Origin: Burkholderiales bacterium
GTDB lineage: Bacteria > Pseudomonadota > Gammaproteobacteria > Burkholderiales > JAEUOS01
Assembly: GCA_016790695.1 (NCBI GenBank)
Contig: JAEUOS010000122.1
Location: 1-64,000 of the forward strand
DNA: 64,000 bases
Reading direction: 5' to 3'
Made by a program: the position numbers and the translations under genes. The notes below the pieces were generated by a model. That model was given only the letters and a program-made list of their open reading frames with translations, ran no database searches and had not been told where the DNA came from. Below are positions 28,706 to 37,154 of this stretch, piece after piece (position 1 is the first letter of the stretch; every line of letters begins with the position of its first letter).

Positions 28706-29669
28706 CGCGCACGATCCGCGTGCCGGCGCGGCCTTCGAGCGCGTCGAACGCGCGCTCGAGCGAGGTGATGACGACCGTGCCGTCGAACGCATCGAGGTAA
28801 TTGAGGGCGGCCTCGATCTTCGGCCCCATGCTGCCCGGCGGGAACTGGCCGTCGGCGAGGTGGCGCCGCGCCTCGCTGGCGCTCATGCGCGCCACCGCCC
28901 GCGCGCCCGGCTTGCCGAAGTCGAGCATCACCTGCTCGACGCCGGTGATCATGATGAACGCCTGCGCGCCGGTCTGCGCCGCGAGCATCGCGGAGGTCAG
29001 GTCCTTGTCGATCACGGCAGGCACGCCGTGATGGCAGCCGTCGGCATCGCGGATCACCGGAATGCCGCCGCCGCCGGCCGCGATCGGAATGATGTCCGCC
29101 GCCAGCAGCGCCTCGATCGCGTGCAGGTCGAGGATCTGGCGCGGCTGCGGCGACGGCACGACGCGGCGCCAGCCGCGCCCGGAATCCTCCCTGAAGACCC
29201 AGCCGGTCTCGGCCTGCATCTCCGCGGCCTCGGTCGCGGAGAAGAACTTCCCGACCGGCTTGGTCGGGTTGTTGAACGCGGGATCGTCGGCGTCGACCTC
29301 GACCTCGGTGAGCACGGCGGCCACGCGCGCCTGGCGGCCGCGCTTGCGCAGCACGTTGGTGAACGACTGCTCGAGCATGTATCCCATGCCGCCCTGCGAG
29401 TGCGCGACGCAGACATCCATCGGCATCGGCGGCAGCTCGCGCGCGGTGCGCGCCATGCGAAACAGGATGTTGCCGACGACCGGGCCGTTGCCGTGGGTGA
29501 GGATGAGCCGATAGCCGGCGTCGATCATGCGGACGAAGTGCTCGCACAGCGCCGCCATCACGTCGAGCTGCTCCTCGGCCGTGCCCTTGATCGTCGGCGG
29601 GTACGCGGCGTTGCCGCCGAGCGCGATGATCACGCGCCGGCTGCCCGGGCCCGCCGCGGGGGCGTTCAT
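28698..29669 (-). CDS. arcC: Carbamate kinase
   Basis: A 323-residue amino-acid-kinase-family enzyme. Typical motifs are ALGGNA (about 16-21), THGNGPVVGN (about 58-67), HSQGGMGYML and the nucleotide-binding IAAGGGGIPV. It transfers phosphate from carbamoyl phosphate to ADP, giving ATP, CO2 and NH3. It is locked into the operon by a 4-base overlap with fdrA and an 8-base overlap with the DUF2877 gene. There is no arginine deiminase gene nearby, so energy recovery from the FdrA-type reaction is the likely role, as for YbcF in E. coli. Confidence 0.93.
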   Translation of the reverse strand: MNAPAAGPGSRRVIIALGGNAAYPPTIKGTAEEQLDVMAALCEHFVRMIDAGYRLILTHGNGPVVGNILFRMARTARELPPMPMDVCVAHSQGGMGYMLEQSFTNVLRKRGRQARVAAVLTEVEVDADDPAFNNPTKPVGKFFSATEAAEMQAETGWVFREDSGRGWRRVVPSPQPRQILDLHAIEALLAADIIPIAAGGGGIPVIRDADGCHHGVPAVIDKDLTSAMLAAQTGAQAFIMITGVEQVMLDFGKPGARAVARMSASEARRHLADGQFPPGSMGPKIEAALNYLDAFDGTVVITSLERAFDALEGRAGTRIVRDA

Positions 29670-31195
29670 GCGTTCACCCGGGCGATCAGCCGTGCCGCGA
29701 GGCGCGCGGCGTGACTCGACGAGGGCGCCAGCAATGCGCCGGCGTCGCGCAGCAGGGCCTCCTGGCGCGAGCGCACCTGCGGGTCGTCCTCGGTGCCGCA
29801 GACGAAGGCGACCACCGGCAGCGCGCGACCGGCCGCGGCCGCGTCGTCCCGCGCCTGCGCGATCGCCGCCGCGAGCGCGCCGGCCGGGTCGGGGTGGCCG
29901 GCATAGCCGAGCACGATGTCGAGCAGCAGGACGGCGGTCTCGCGGTCGGCTGCCTCCTGGGCGATGCGCGCGAGTCGCAGCGACGGGTCGATCATCGGAT
30001 GCGGCTTGCCGACGGTGAAGTCGTCGTCGCCCAGGTCGAGCATGGTGTGGCCCTCGGAGCGGTCGAGGCGCGCGAGCGCATGCGCCGGATCGAGCGGCAC
30101 ATTGGAGCGGCACGCGATGCCGACGGCGGCCAGCGCCACCTGGGCCTCGGTGCAGAACGTGCCGCCGGAGAACAGGCCGCGCAGGTAGCGCTGACCGGAC
30201 GCGAAGCGCGGGACGGGCGCGTCGGCGTCCGCCGTCACGACCGCCGGCGCGCCGCGCGCGCGGCCCACGCACAGGGCTGCGCACTCGAACAGGTCGCGCG
30301 CCTGGCTGACGTTGGGCGGGAGGTCGATCGCCGCGCCGCCGAGAAAGCACACGACGACCGGCTTGCCGGCCCGTCCGGCGTGCTCGATCACCGCGCGCAT
30401 CACGGCCGGCGCGGGCGGCTTGGACACGATGCCGATGACACGCGTCTCCGGGTCTGTCGCGAGGAGATCGAGCGCACCGAGCATGCTGATGCCGCCGATT
30501 TCGGCCTTGACGTCGCGCCCGCCGGTGCCGATCGCGTGGCTGACGCCTTCCCCCTGCAGATGGATCTGGCAGCTGACCTCCTGCAGGCCGGTACCGGACG
30601 CCCCGACCAGGCCGATGCTGCCGCGCCGCACGACATTGGCGAAGCCGAGCGGCACGCCGCCCACGATCGCCGTTCCGCAATCGGGGCCCATCACCAGCAG
30701 CCCGCGTTGCGCGGCCAGGTTCTTGATCGCCTTTTCCTGCTCGAGCGGCACGTTGTCCGAGAACAGGAACACGTTCAGTCCGGCCTTGAGCGCCTTCAGC
30801 GCCTCCGCGCCCGCATACGGGCCGGGGACGGATATCTGCGCGAGGTTCGCTTCCGGCGCCGCCTTCAATCCCATGGCGATGCTGCGCGGGGCGATCGCGC
30901 GGTCCGGGCCGGACGGCGAAGCACCGGCCGTGAGGGCGGCGTCGACGCTGGCGAACGCGCTCTCGGCGCGGTCCGTCTCCGTCGCCTCGACCACGATGAC
31001 CAGATCGCTGGGGCCGGCGCGGCCCGCCGCCTCATCGAGGAGGCCGGCCTCGGCGAGGATCTCCTTGTTGGCGGGGGTGGCCATCACCAGGGTGGCGCGC
31101 GTAATGGCGGGATCCTGCAGGAGCTTTTCCGCCACGCGCATCAGGGCGACGGAATCCTTGTACAGATTGGGCTTGATTCGGGTCAGGATCGGCAC
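29666..31195 (-). CDS. fdrA: FdrA-family protein, probable oxamate carbamoyltransferase subunit (AllF-like)
   Basis: A 509-residue protein related to succinyl-CoA synthetase subunits. A CoA-binding-like Rossmann part contains GPDCGTAIVGGVPLGFAN and GLVGASGTGLQEVSCQ (about 180-215). A ligase-like part follows, with IGTGGRDVKAEIGG and later YLRGLFSGGTFCTEAQ. The start is unsettled: GTG at 31195 matches the family N-terminus (RIKPNLYKDSVALM), while a TTG lies 30 bases upstream; neither has a good ribosome site. It is the first gene of the operon, just downstream of a TTGTATACAA operator-like site. Confidence 0.88.
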   Translation of the reverse strand: MPILTRIKPNLYKDSVALMRVAEKLLQDPAITRATLVMATPANKEILAEAGLLDEAAGRAGPSDLVIVVEATETDRAESAFASVDAALTAGASPSGPDRAIAPRSIAMGLKAAPEANLAQISVPGPYAGAEALKALKAGLNVFLFSDNVPLEQEKAIKNLAAQRGLLVMGPDCGTAIVGGVPLGFANVVRRGSIGLVGASGTGLQEVSCQIHLQGEGVSHAIGTGGRDVKAEIGGISMLGALDLLATDPETRVIGIVSKPPAPAVMRAVIEHAGRAGKPVVVCFLGGAAIDLPPNVSQARDLFECAALCVGRARGAPAVVTADADAPVPRFASGQRYLRGLFSGGTFCTEAQVALAAVGIACRSNVPLDPAHALARLDRSEGHTMLDLGDDDFTVGKPHPMIDPSLRLARIAQEAADRETAVLLLDIVLGYAGHPDPAGALAAAIAQARDDAAAAGRALPVVAFVCGTEDDPQVRSRQEALLRDAGALLAPSSSHAARLAARLIARVNA

Positions 31196-31253
31196 GGGTC
31201 TATCCAGGGAGGAAGCGCGCGGCAATGACGATTGCGCACAGAAAACGCATGAA

Positions 31254-31263
31254 TTGTATACAA
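31254..31263. promoter_or_regulatory. Palindromic TTGTATACAA site ahead of fdrA
   Basis: A perfect 10-bp palindrome in the 105-base gap between the Bug gene end and fdrA. Several FadR/FCD-type GntR regulators bind sequences of this kind around a TGTATACA core. The minus strand also offers TATACA/TACAAT as a -10, so a bound protein would cover the fdrA promoter. No FCD-type regulator gene is in the window. Confidence 0.5.
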
Positions 31264-31300
31264 AATGTCGATGTGGCAGTTCGGACGCGCGGTCCGGGCG

Positions 31301-32263
31301 TCATTCGACGCGCGCGCCGGACGCCTTGACGACTTCCGCCCAGCGCGCCACATCCTCGCGGATGAACGCCGCGAATTCCGCACCCGCGCGGACCTGCACC
31401 TCGGCACTCTGGGCCGCGAGCCGTTCGCGAATCTCCGCGGCCTCGACGACGCGCGCCAGTTCGGTCGCCACGCGCGACACCACCTCGGGCGCGGTCGCGG
31501 CGGGCGCGAGCACCCCGAACCAGGAGCGGATCACATAGTCGGCGAAACCGCTTTCGCGCAGCGTCGGCACTGTCGGCATTGCCGCCAGGCGCGTCGGCGC
31601 GGTTGCCGCCAGCACCTTGAGGCGTCCTCCCGCGACGTGCTGCGCCACCTCGACCGGGGTGGCGAACATGAGCTGCGTCTGCCCCGCGACCAGATCGATG
31701 ATGGCCGGGCCGCCTCCCTTGTAGGGCACGTGGATGATGTCGACGCCCGCGCGCAGCTTGAACAGCTCCGCGGCCAGGTGCGGCACCGTGCCGTTGCCCG
31801 CGGAACCATAGGTGAGTTGTCCGGAACGCGCGCGCGCGAGGGCGACCAGCTCGGCGACCGAGGTCGCCGGCAGCGCCGGATGAGCGACCAGGATGAAGGG
31901 CGATACCGCGAGCAGGGCGACCGGCGCGAAGTCGCGCGCCGCGTCGTACGGCAGGCGCGGATACATGACCTGCGAGATCGCGAAGGGGGTCGGCGCGAAC
32001 AGCAGCGTGTGGCCATCACCGGCGGCCTTGGCGACCTGGTCGGCACCGATGGTCGTACCCGCGCCGGGCTTGTTGTCGATCACGACCGGCTGCCCGAGCC
32101 GCTCGCCCAGTTTCTGGCCGATCGCGCGCGCCAGGATGTCGGTGGCGCCGCCGGGGGCGAACGGCACCACCAGGCGCACCGGCCGCGACGGATACTGCGC
32201 GCCCGCCTGGCCGACCGCGGCCAGGAGCGCCGCGCAGGCCAGCATGCGCATCGCCCGCATCAT
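31301..32263 (-). CDS. Bug/TctC-family periplasmic substrate-binding protein
   Basis: A 320-residue exported receptor. A signal peptide is seen at residues 1-22, ending near GQAGAQ, followed by the family's PSRPVRLVVPFAPGGATD and VIDNKPGAGT. Bug proteins bind small carboxylates or related metabolites in the periplasm for tripartite tricarboxylate transporters. No TctA/TctB membrane genes are present here. The start overlaps the nuclease stop by 4 bases. It may belong with the fabI-nuclease transcript rather than with fdrA, from which it is separated by a regulatory gap. Confidence 0.92.
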   Translation of the reverse strand: MMRAMRMLACAALLAAVGQAGAQYPSRPVRLVVPFAPGGATDILARAIGQKLGERLGQPVVIDNKPGAGTTIGADQVAKAAGDGHTLLFAPTPFAISQVMYPRLPYDAARDFAPVALLAVSPFILVAHPALPATSVAELVALARARSGQLTYGSAGNGTVPHLAAELFKLRAGVDIIHVPYKGGGPAIIDLVAGQTQLMFATPVEVAQHVAGGRLKVLAATAPTRLAAMPTVPTLRESGFADYVIRSWFGVLAPAATAPEVVSRVATELARVVEAAEIRERLAAQSAEVQVRAGAEFAAFIREDVARWAEVVKASGARVE

Positions 32264-33114
32264 GCGTCGATCTCCAGCAGCACCGGCTGGTGGTCCGACG
32301 CGTCGGTTGCGTCATCGACGACGATCCGCTGCGCGCGCGGGGCGAGGTCAGCGGAGACGAAGATGAAGTCGAAGCACAGGCGCCGGCCCTGCCATTGCTC
32401 GATGTCGTACAGGCCGACGGTGGGCGCGTGCGGCCGGTCCGGATGCAGCAGGGTCCAGGCGTCGCAATAGGCGGGGGCGCCGCCGTCGAGCGGCGCCTGC
32501 ACGCGCGCGATCAGCGCATCGTCGGCGGCGCAATTGAAGTCGCCCGTCAGGATCGCGCGCGCGTTGCGCGGGCGGACCTCGAACGGCGTGCCGACGCGCT
32601 CCGGGCGGGGCGGCAGCGCGGCGTGGCCGGCGGCCTCCGCCTGCAACTGCCGCAGGCGCTCGATCTGCGCGGCGCGGTGCAGCGCGGAGTAGTACTCCAG
32701 ATGCGTGGTGGTCACCCGCAGCGGCCCGCCGGGCGCGGCCAGGACCGCCTCGAGCGCCAGGCGCGGCATCGTCGCCGACTGCGGGTCGGCCGGCTGGGGC
32801 AGCTGGTGGCGCAGCACTGCCAGCGGCGCCAGCCGCGTGAGGATCATGTTGCCGAATTGCTGCCGGCCGACACCGTCGGTGTAGCGATCGACGGCGATCC
32901 CGTCGATCGCGTGGAATCCCGGCAGCAGGCGCGCCAGCGCCGCGAACTGATCGCCGCCGTCGTTGCCCTTCAGGCCCGGATAGTTGCGCGTGACTTCCTG
33001 CAGGCACAGGACATCGAAGTCACCGAGGCCGCGTGCGGTCTCGACGATCCGCGCCAGGTCGACACGCCCGTCGACGCCCAGGCCCCACTGGATGTTCCAG
33101 GTGATGAGCCGCAT
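32260..33114 (-). CDS. Endonuclease/exonuclease/phosphatase (EEP) family protein
   Basis: A 284-residue EEP-fold metal-dependent phosphoesterase. Catalytic residues are visible as N7 (TWNIQ), E40 (LQEV), the TTHLEYYS segment, LTGDFN and the final SDHQP. There is no signal peptide, so it is cytoplasmic. Relatives include exonuclease III-like DNases, sphingomyelinases and inositol phosphatases; the sequence does not choose among them. It starts only 2 bases after fabI ends and overlaps the Bug gene by 4, so the three are cotranscribed. Confidence 0.85.
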   Translation of the reverse strand: MRLITWNIQWGLGVDGRVDLARIVETARGLGDFDVLCLQEVTRNYPGLKGNDGGDQFAALARLLPGFHAIDGIAVDRYTDGVGRQQFGNMILTRLAPLAVLRHQLPQPADPQSATMPRLALEAVLAAPGGPLRVTTTHLEYYSALHRAAQIERLRQLQAEAAGHAALPPRPERVGTPFEVRPRNARAILTGDFNCAADDALIARVQAPLDGGAPAYCDAWTLLHPDRPHAPTVGLYDIEQWQGRRLCFDFIFVSADLAPRAQRIVVDDATDASDHQPVLLEIDA

Positions 33115-33116
33115 GG

Positions 33117-33905
33117 CTATTCGAGCGGCATCCCGCCGACCACGGTATTGAAGCCGGCGTCGACATAGGTGATCTCTCCGGTGATGCCCGCCGCCAGGTC
33201 GGAGAGCAGGAATGCGGCGGCGTTGCCGACATCGTCGATGCCGACGTTGCGCCGCAGCGGCGCGTTCTCCTCGACGAACTTGAGGATCTTCGAGAAGCCG
33301 CCGATGCCCATCGCGGCGACGGTCTTGATCGGACCGGCGGAAATGCCGTTGACGCGCAGACCGCGCGGGCCCAGCGACGCGGCAAGGTAGCGCACCGCGG
33401 CCTCGAGGCTGGCCTTGGCCAGGCCCATGGTGTTGTAGTTCGGGACCACGCGCTCGGCACCGAGGTAGGTGAGGGTGAGCAGGGCGCCGCGGCGGCCCTC
33501 CATCATCGGCAACGCGGCCTTCGCCAGCGCGGCGAAGCTGTAGCTCGAGATGTCGTGGGCGATGCGAAACGCCTCGCGCGAGGCGCCCGCCATGAAATCG
33601 CCCTCGATCGACTCGCGCGGCGCGAAGCCGATCGCGTGGACCAGGCCGTCGAGGCCGTCCCAGCGCGCGCCGAGACCGGAAAACACCGCGGCGATCTGGC
33701 CGTCGTCGCCGACGTCGCAGGGGAAGGCGAGGGTCGAGCCGAATTCGGCCGCGATCTCGCGGATGCGGTCGGCGAAGCGCTCGCCCTGATAGGTGAAGGC
33801 GAGCTCGGCCCCCTGGGCGTGGCAGGCGCGTGCGATGCCGTAGGCGATCGAGCGGTTGCTGAGCACTCCGGTGATCAGGATGCGTTTGCCGGCGAGAAAT
33901 CCCAT
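33117..33905 (-). CDS. fabI: Enoyl-[acyl-carrier-protein] reductase (NADH)
   Basis: A 262-residue short-chain-fold reductase for the last step of fatty-acid elongation. Y147, Y157 and K164 correspond to the catalytic Tyr and Lys of E. coli FabI with a one-residue shift. The N-terminal [13 protein letters not shown] is the NADH loop, and the substrate-loop sequence [10 protein letters not shown] is typical. The first in-frame ATG is at 33905. A -10 box sits about 30 bases upstream. It is the FabI type that triclosan-class inhibitors target, rather than FabV or FabK. Confidence 0.97.
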   Translation of the reverse strand: MGFLAGKRILITGVLSNRSIAYGIARACHAQGAELAFTYQGERFADRIREIAAEFGSTLAFPCDVGDDGQIAAVFSGLGARWDGLDGLVHAIGFAPRESIEGDFMAGASREAFRIAHDISSYSFAALAKAALPMMEGRRGALLTLTYLGAERVVPNYNTMGLAKASLEAAVRYLAASLGPRGLRVNGISAGPIKTVAAMGIGGFSKILKFVEENAPLRRNVGIDDVGNAAAFLLSDLAAGITGEITYVDAGFNTVVGGMPLE

Positions 33906-33935
33906 GCGCACTCCAGACGAAGGACCGAAAGCCGG

Positions 33936-33941
33936 ATTATA
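33936..33941 (-). promoter_or_regulatory. -10 box for fabI
   Basis: A perfect TATAAT on the minus strand, 30 bases before the fabI ATG, within the 88-base divergent gap. No good -35 was found at 16-18 bases. It should drive fabI and the linked nuclease and Bug genes. Confidence 0.5.
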
Positions 33942-33981
33942 GGGTTGGCGCCCGCGGCACCCTGCGCGCCGGCGCTTTCGC

Positions 33982-33987
33982 TACACT
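33982..33987 (+). promoter_or_regulatory. Possible -10 box for the ABC transporter operon
   Basis: TACACT (four of six consensus bases) lies only 6 bases before the ATG at 33994. If it is real, the transcript would start at or near the ATG and be leaderless. The rest of the gap offers nothing better. Confidence 0.3.
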
Positions 33988-33993
33988 CCGGCC

Positions 33994-36177
33994 ATGGTCG
34001 CAGCCGCCGTCCTCCGGGTTCGAACGCGCCGCGCCGCGCTGGCCGCGGCCGTGCTCGCGCTCGCCGCCTGCGGCGAGGTGTGGAACGACCCGTATCCCGC
34101 GGCCGGCGCGCCCGACAACACGCTCTACAGTTCGTTCTCGCAGCGCCCCAAGCATCTCGATCCGGCCAAGTCCTACACCGAGGACGAGGCCGAGTTCAAT
34201 GCGCAGATCTACGAGCCGCCGTTCCAGTATCACTATTTCCGCCGGCCCTACGAACTGGTGACCGCGACGGCGACGGCGATCCCGCGGCCGCGCTATCTCG
34301 ACGCGGCCGGCCGCGAGCTCCCGTCGGACGCCGCGGCGGACGCCATCGCGACCTCGATCTACGACATCCGCATCCGGCCGGGCATCCGCTACCAGCCGCA
34401 TCCCGCATTCGTCGAGGCCAATCGCGCCCTCCCGCGCGAAGCGATCGCGCGCCACCATCGGCTCGCCGATTTCGGGCCGGGCGCCACGCGCGCGCTCGTC
34501 GCGGCCGACTATGTGTACCAGATCAAGCGCCTTGCCCACCCGCGCGTGAACTCGCCGATCTTCGGGCACATGACCGACTACATCGCCGGCCTGAAGGAGT
34601 ACGGCGAGACCCTGAAGGGCGCGCAGAAGGCGCTGGAGGCCGAGCGCGGGCGCGGCGCCTGGCTCGACCTGCGGCGCCACGACATCGCCGGCGTCAGCGT
34701 GCTCGACGAGCACACGTTCCGCGTCACGGTCAAGGGCAAGTATCCGCAGTTCCTGTTCTGGATGGCGATGCCGTTCTTCGCGCCGATCCCGTGGGAGGTC
34801 GACCAGTTCTACGCGCAGCCCGGCATGGCGGAGAAGAACTTTAGCCTCGACTGGTATCCGGTCGGCACCGGCCCGTACATGCTCGTCGAGAACGATCCGA
34901 ATGCGCGCATGGTGCTGCTGCGCAACCCGAATTTCCGCGGCGAGCCGTACCCGGCCGACGGTGAACCGGGCGACCGCGAGGCCGGACTCCTCGCCGACGC
35001 CGGCAGGACCATGCCCTTCATCGACCGCGTGGTGTTCACCCGCGAGAAGGAGACCATTCCGTACTGGAACAAGTTCCTGCAGGGCTACTACGACCGTTCC
35101 GGCATCGCCTCCGACAACTTCGACCAGGCCGTGCGCACCGGCAGCGACGGCGAGACGCAGCTCACGGCGGAAATGGAGGCGCGCGGGATCCGGCTGTCGA
35201 CCTCGCTGTCGACGAGTTCCTACTACCTCGCCTTCAACTGGCTCGACCCGGTCGTCGGCGGCCCGGGCGAGCGCGCGAAGAAGCTCCGGCGCGCCCTGTC
35301 GATCGTGGTCGACTTCGACGAGTTCATCTCGATCTTCCTCAACGGGCGGGCGATTCCCGGTCAGGGACCGCTGCCGCCGGGCATCTTCGGCTTCCGCGAC
35401 GGCCCGGCATCGGTCAACCCGATGGTCTACGACTGGTCTGCCGACGGCGGCGGCCGCGCCAGCCGCAAGGCGGTGACCGAGGCCAGGCGGCTGCTCGCCG
35501 AAGCCGGCTATCCGGACGGGCGCGATGCGCGCACCGGGGCGCCGCTGGTGCTGGCGCTCGACACCACCGACCGCGGTCCCGGCGACAAGGCGCGCCTGGA
35601 CTGGTACCGCAAGCAGTTCGCCAAGATCAACGTCCAGCTCGAGATCCGCGGGACCGACTGGAACCGCTTCCAGGAAAAGATCCGCAAGGGCAACACCCAG
35701 ATGTTCTTCCTCGGCTGGAATGCCGACTATCCGGACCCCGAGAACTTCCTGTTCCTCCTGTACGGCCCGAACAGCGCGGCGAAGTCGGATGGCGAGAACA
35801 AGGCCAATTACGCCAACCCCGAATACGACGCGCTGTTCGAGCGCATGAAGAACCTGGACAACGGGCCGGAGCGCCAGGCGGTGATCGACCGCATGGTGGC
35901 GATCCTGCGCGAGGATGCGCCGTGGATGTGGGGCTTCCACCCGAAGAGCTACGGCCTGGCGCATTCGTGGGTCGCCAACGGCAAGCCGAACCAGATGGCG
36001 CGCAACGGGCTCAAGTACCAGCGCGTCGATCACGTGCTGCGCGCACAGAAGCGCGCCGAGTGGAACCGGCCGGTGGTCTGGCCGTTCGCGCTCCTGGTCG
36101 CCGCGCTGGGCCTGCTTGGCTGGCTCGGACTGCGCTACTGGCGGCGCTCCGAAGCGGCCGTCGCGGTGCAGGCATGA
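33994..36177 (+). CDS. ABC transporter family 5 substrate-binding lipoprotein with C-terminal membrane anchor
   Basis: A 727-residue extracellular solute-binding protein, SBP family 5 (peptide/opine/nickel type). The signal sequence ends in the lipobox LAAC with C26 as the lipidated residue. The binding domain contains SFSQRPKHLDPAKSY and later FFLGWNADYPDPENFLFLLYG. It is longer than the usual 500-600 residues, and it ends in a hydrophobic helix (about 694-714) followed by RYWRRS, which would anchor the C-terminus in the inner membrane as well. It overlaps the first permease gene by 4 bases (ATGA). The ligand is unknown; oligopeptides are the default guess. Confidence 0.88.
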   Translation: MVAAAVLRVRTRRAALAAAVLALAACGEVWNDPYPAAGAPDNTLYSSFSQRPKHLDPAKSYTEDEAEFNAQIYEPPFQYHYFRRPYELVTATATAIPRPRYLDAAGRELPSDAAADAIATSIYDIRIRPGIRYQPHPAFVEANRALPREAIARHHRLADFGPGATRALVAADYVYQIKRLAHPRVNSPIFGHMTDYIAGLKEYGETLKGAQKALEAERGRGAWLDLRRHDIAGVSVLDEHTFRVTVKGKYPQFLFWMAMPFFAPIPWEVDQFYAQPGMAEKNFSLDWYPVGTGPYMLVENDPNARMVLLRNPNFRGEPYPADGEPGDREAGLLADAGRTMPFIDRVVFTREKETIPYWNKFLQGYYDRSGIASDNFDQAVRTGSDGETQLTAEMEARGIRLSTSLSTSSYYLAFNWLDPVVGGPGERAKKLRRALSIVVDFDEFISIFLNGRAIPGQGPLPPGIFGFRDGPASVNPMVYDWSADGGGRASRKAVTEARRLLAEAGYPDGRDARTGAPLVLALDTTDRGPGDKARLDWYRKQFAKINVQLEIRGTDWNRFQEKIRKGNTQMFFLGWNADYPDPENFLFLLYGPNSAAKSDGENKANYANPEYDALFERMKNLDNGPERQAVIDRMVAILREDAPWMWGFHPKSYGLAHSWVANGKPNQMARNGLKYQRVDHVLRAQKRAEWNRPVVWPFALLVAALGLLGWLGLRYWRRSEAAVAVQA

Positions 36178-37154
36178 CGGCCTATCTGATCCGCCGGCTC
36201 GCCTACGCGATCCTGATTCTCATCGGGGTCAACCTCATCACGTTCTGGCTGTTCTTCAAGGTCAACACGCCCGACGACATCGCGCGCCTCCAGCTCGGCG
36301 CCAAGCGCGTCACGCCGGACGCGATCGCCAAGTGGAAGGCCGAGCGCGGCTACGACAAGCCGCTCGTCTACAACGCCGCGGCGCAGGGCATGGCGCGCTT
36401 CACCGACACGATCTACTTCGAGAAATCGGTGGCGATGTTCATGCTCGATTTCGGCCGCGCCGACGACGGCCGCGACATCTGGTACGAGATCCGGAGCCGC
36501 GCCGGCCCCAGCCTCGCGGTCCAGGTGCCGGTGTTCGTGGTGGGCCTCGGGCTCAACATCTCGCTCGCGCTCCTGCTCGCGCTGTTCCGCGCCACGCGCT
36601 TCGACTTCGCGACCCAGGTGTTCCTGGTGGCGATGATGTCGATCTCGAGCCTGTTCTTCATCATCGCCGGCCAGTACGTGTTCTCCAAGCTCTGGCATCT
36701 GGTCCCGATCTCGGGCTACGGCGGCGGTCCGGACGCGATCCGCTTCCTCGCGCTGCCGGTCGCCATCGGCGTGTTCGCCAGCCTGGGCGGCGCGACCCGC
36801 CTCTACCGCACCATCTTCATCGAGGAGATGGGGCGCGACTACGTGCGCACCGCGCGCGCCAAGGGCATGTCGGAACTGGCGGTCCTGTTCCGCCATGTGC
36901 TCAAGAACGGCATGATTCCCATCCTGACCGGCGTCGTGGTGGTGATTCCGGGCCTGTTCATCGGCAGCCTCGTGACCGAGTCCTTCTTCGGCATCCCGGG
37001 CCTGGGCAGCTACACCATCGAGGCGATCCAGGCGCAGGATTTCGGCGTGGTGCGCTCGATGGTCTTCATCGGGTCGGTGCTCTACATCATCGGCCTGATC
37101 GCGACCGACATCTCCTATACGCTGGTCGACCCGCGCGTGCGCCTCGAATCATGA
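36174..37154 (+). CDS. ABC transporter permease, DppB-like
   Basis: A 326-residue inner-membrane permease with the typical N-terminal helix (YLIRRLAYAILILIGVN), an external loop, and five further helices. The EAA motif for ATPase contact reads EEMGRDYVRTARAKGMSE (about 218-235). The C-terminus ends in TLVDPRVRLES, usual for DppB/OppB. It overlaps both neighbours by 4 bases. It forms the pore together with the next gene. Confidence 0.92.
   Translation: MTAYLIRRLAYAILILIGVNLITFWLFFKVNTPDDIARLQLGAKRVTPDAIAKWKAERGYDKPLVYNAAAQGMARFTDTIYFEKSVAMFMLDFGRADDGRDIWYEIRSRAGPSLAVQVPVFVVGLGLNISLALLLALFRATRFDFATQVFLVAMMSISSLFFIIAGQYVFSKLWHLVPISGYGGGPDAIRFLALPVAIGVFASLGGATRLYRTIFIEEMGRDYVRTARAKGMSELAVLFRHVLKNGMIPILTGVVVVIPGLFIGSLVTESFFGIPGLGSYTIEAIQAQDFGVVRSMVFIGSVLYIIGLIATDISYTLVDPRVRLES

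Noticed and set aside
28698..29669. Carbamate kinase as part of an arginine deiminase pathway
   Set aside because: No arcA, arcB or arcD lies nearby, while fdrA and the DUF2877 gene overlap it.
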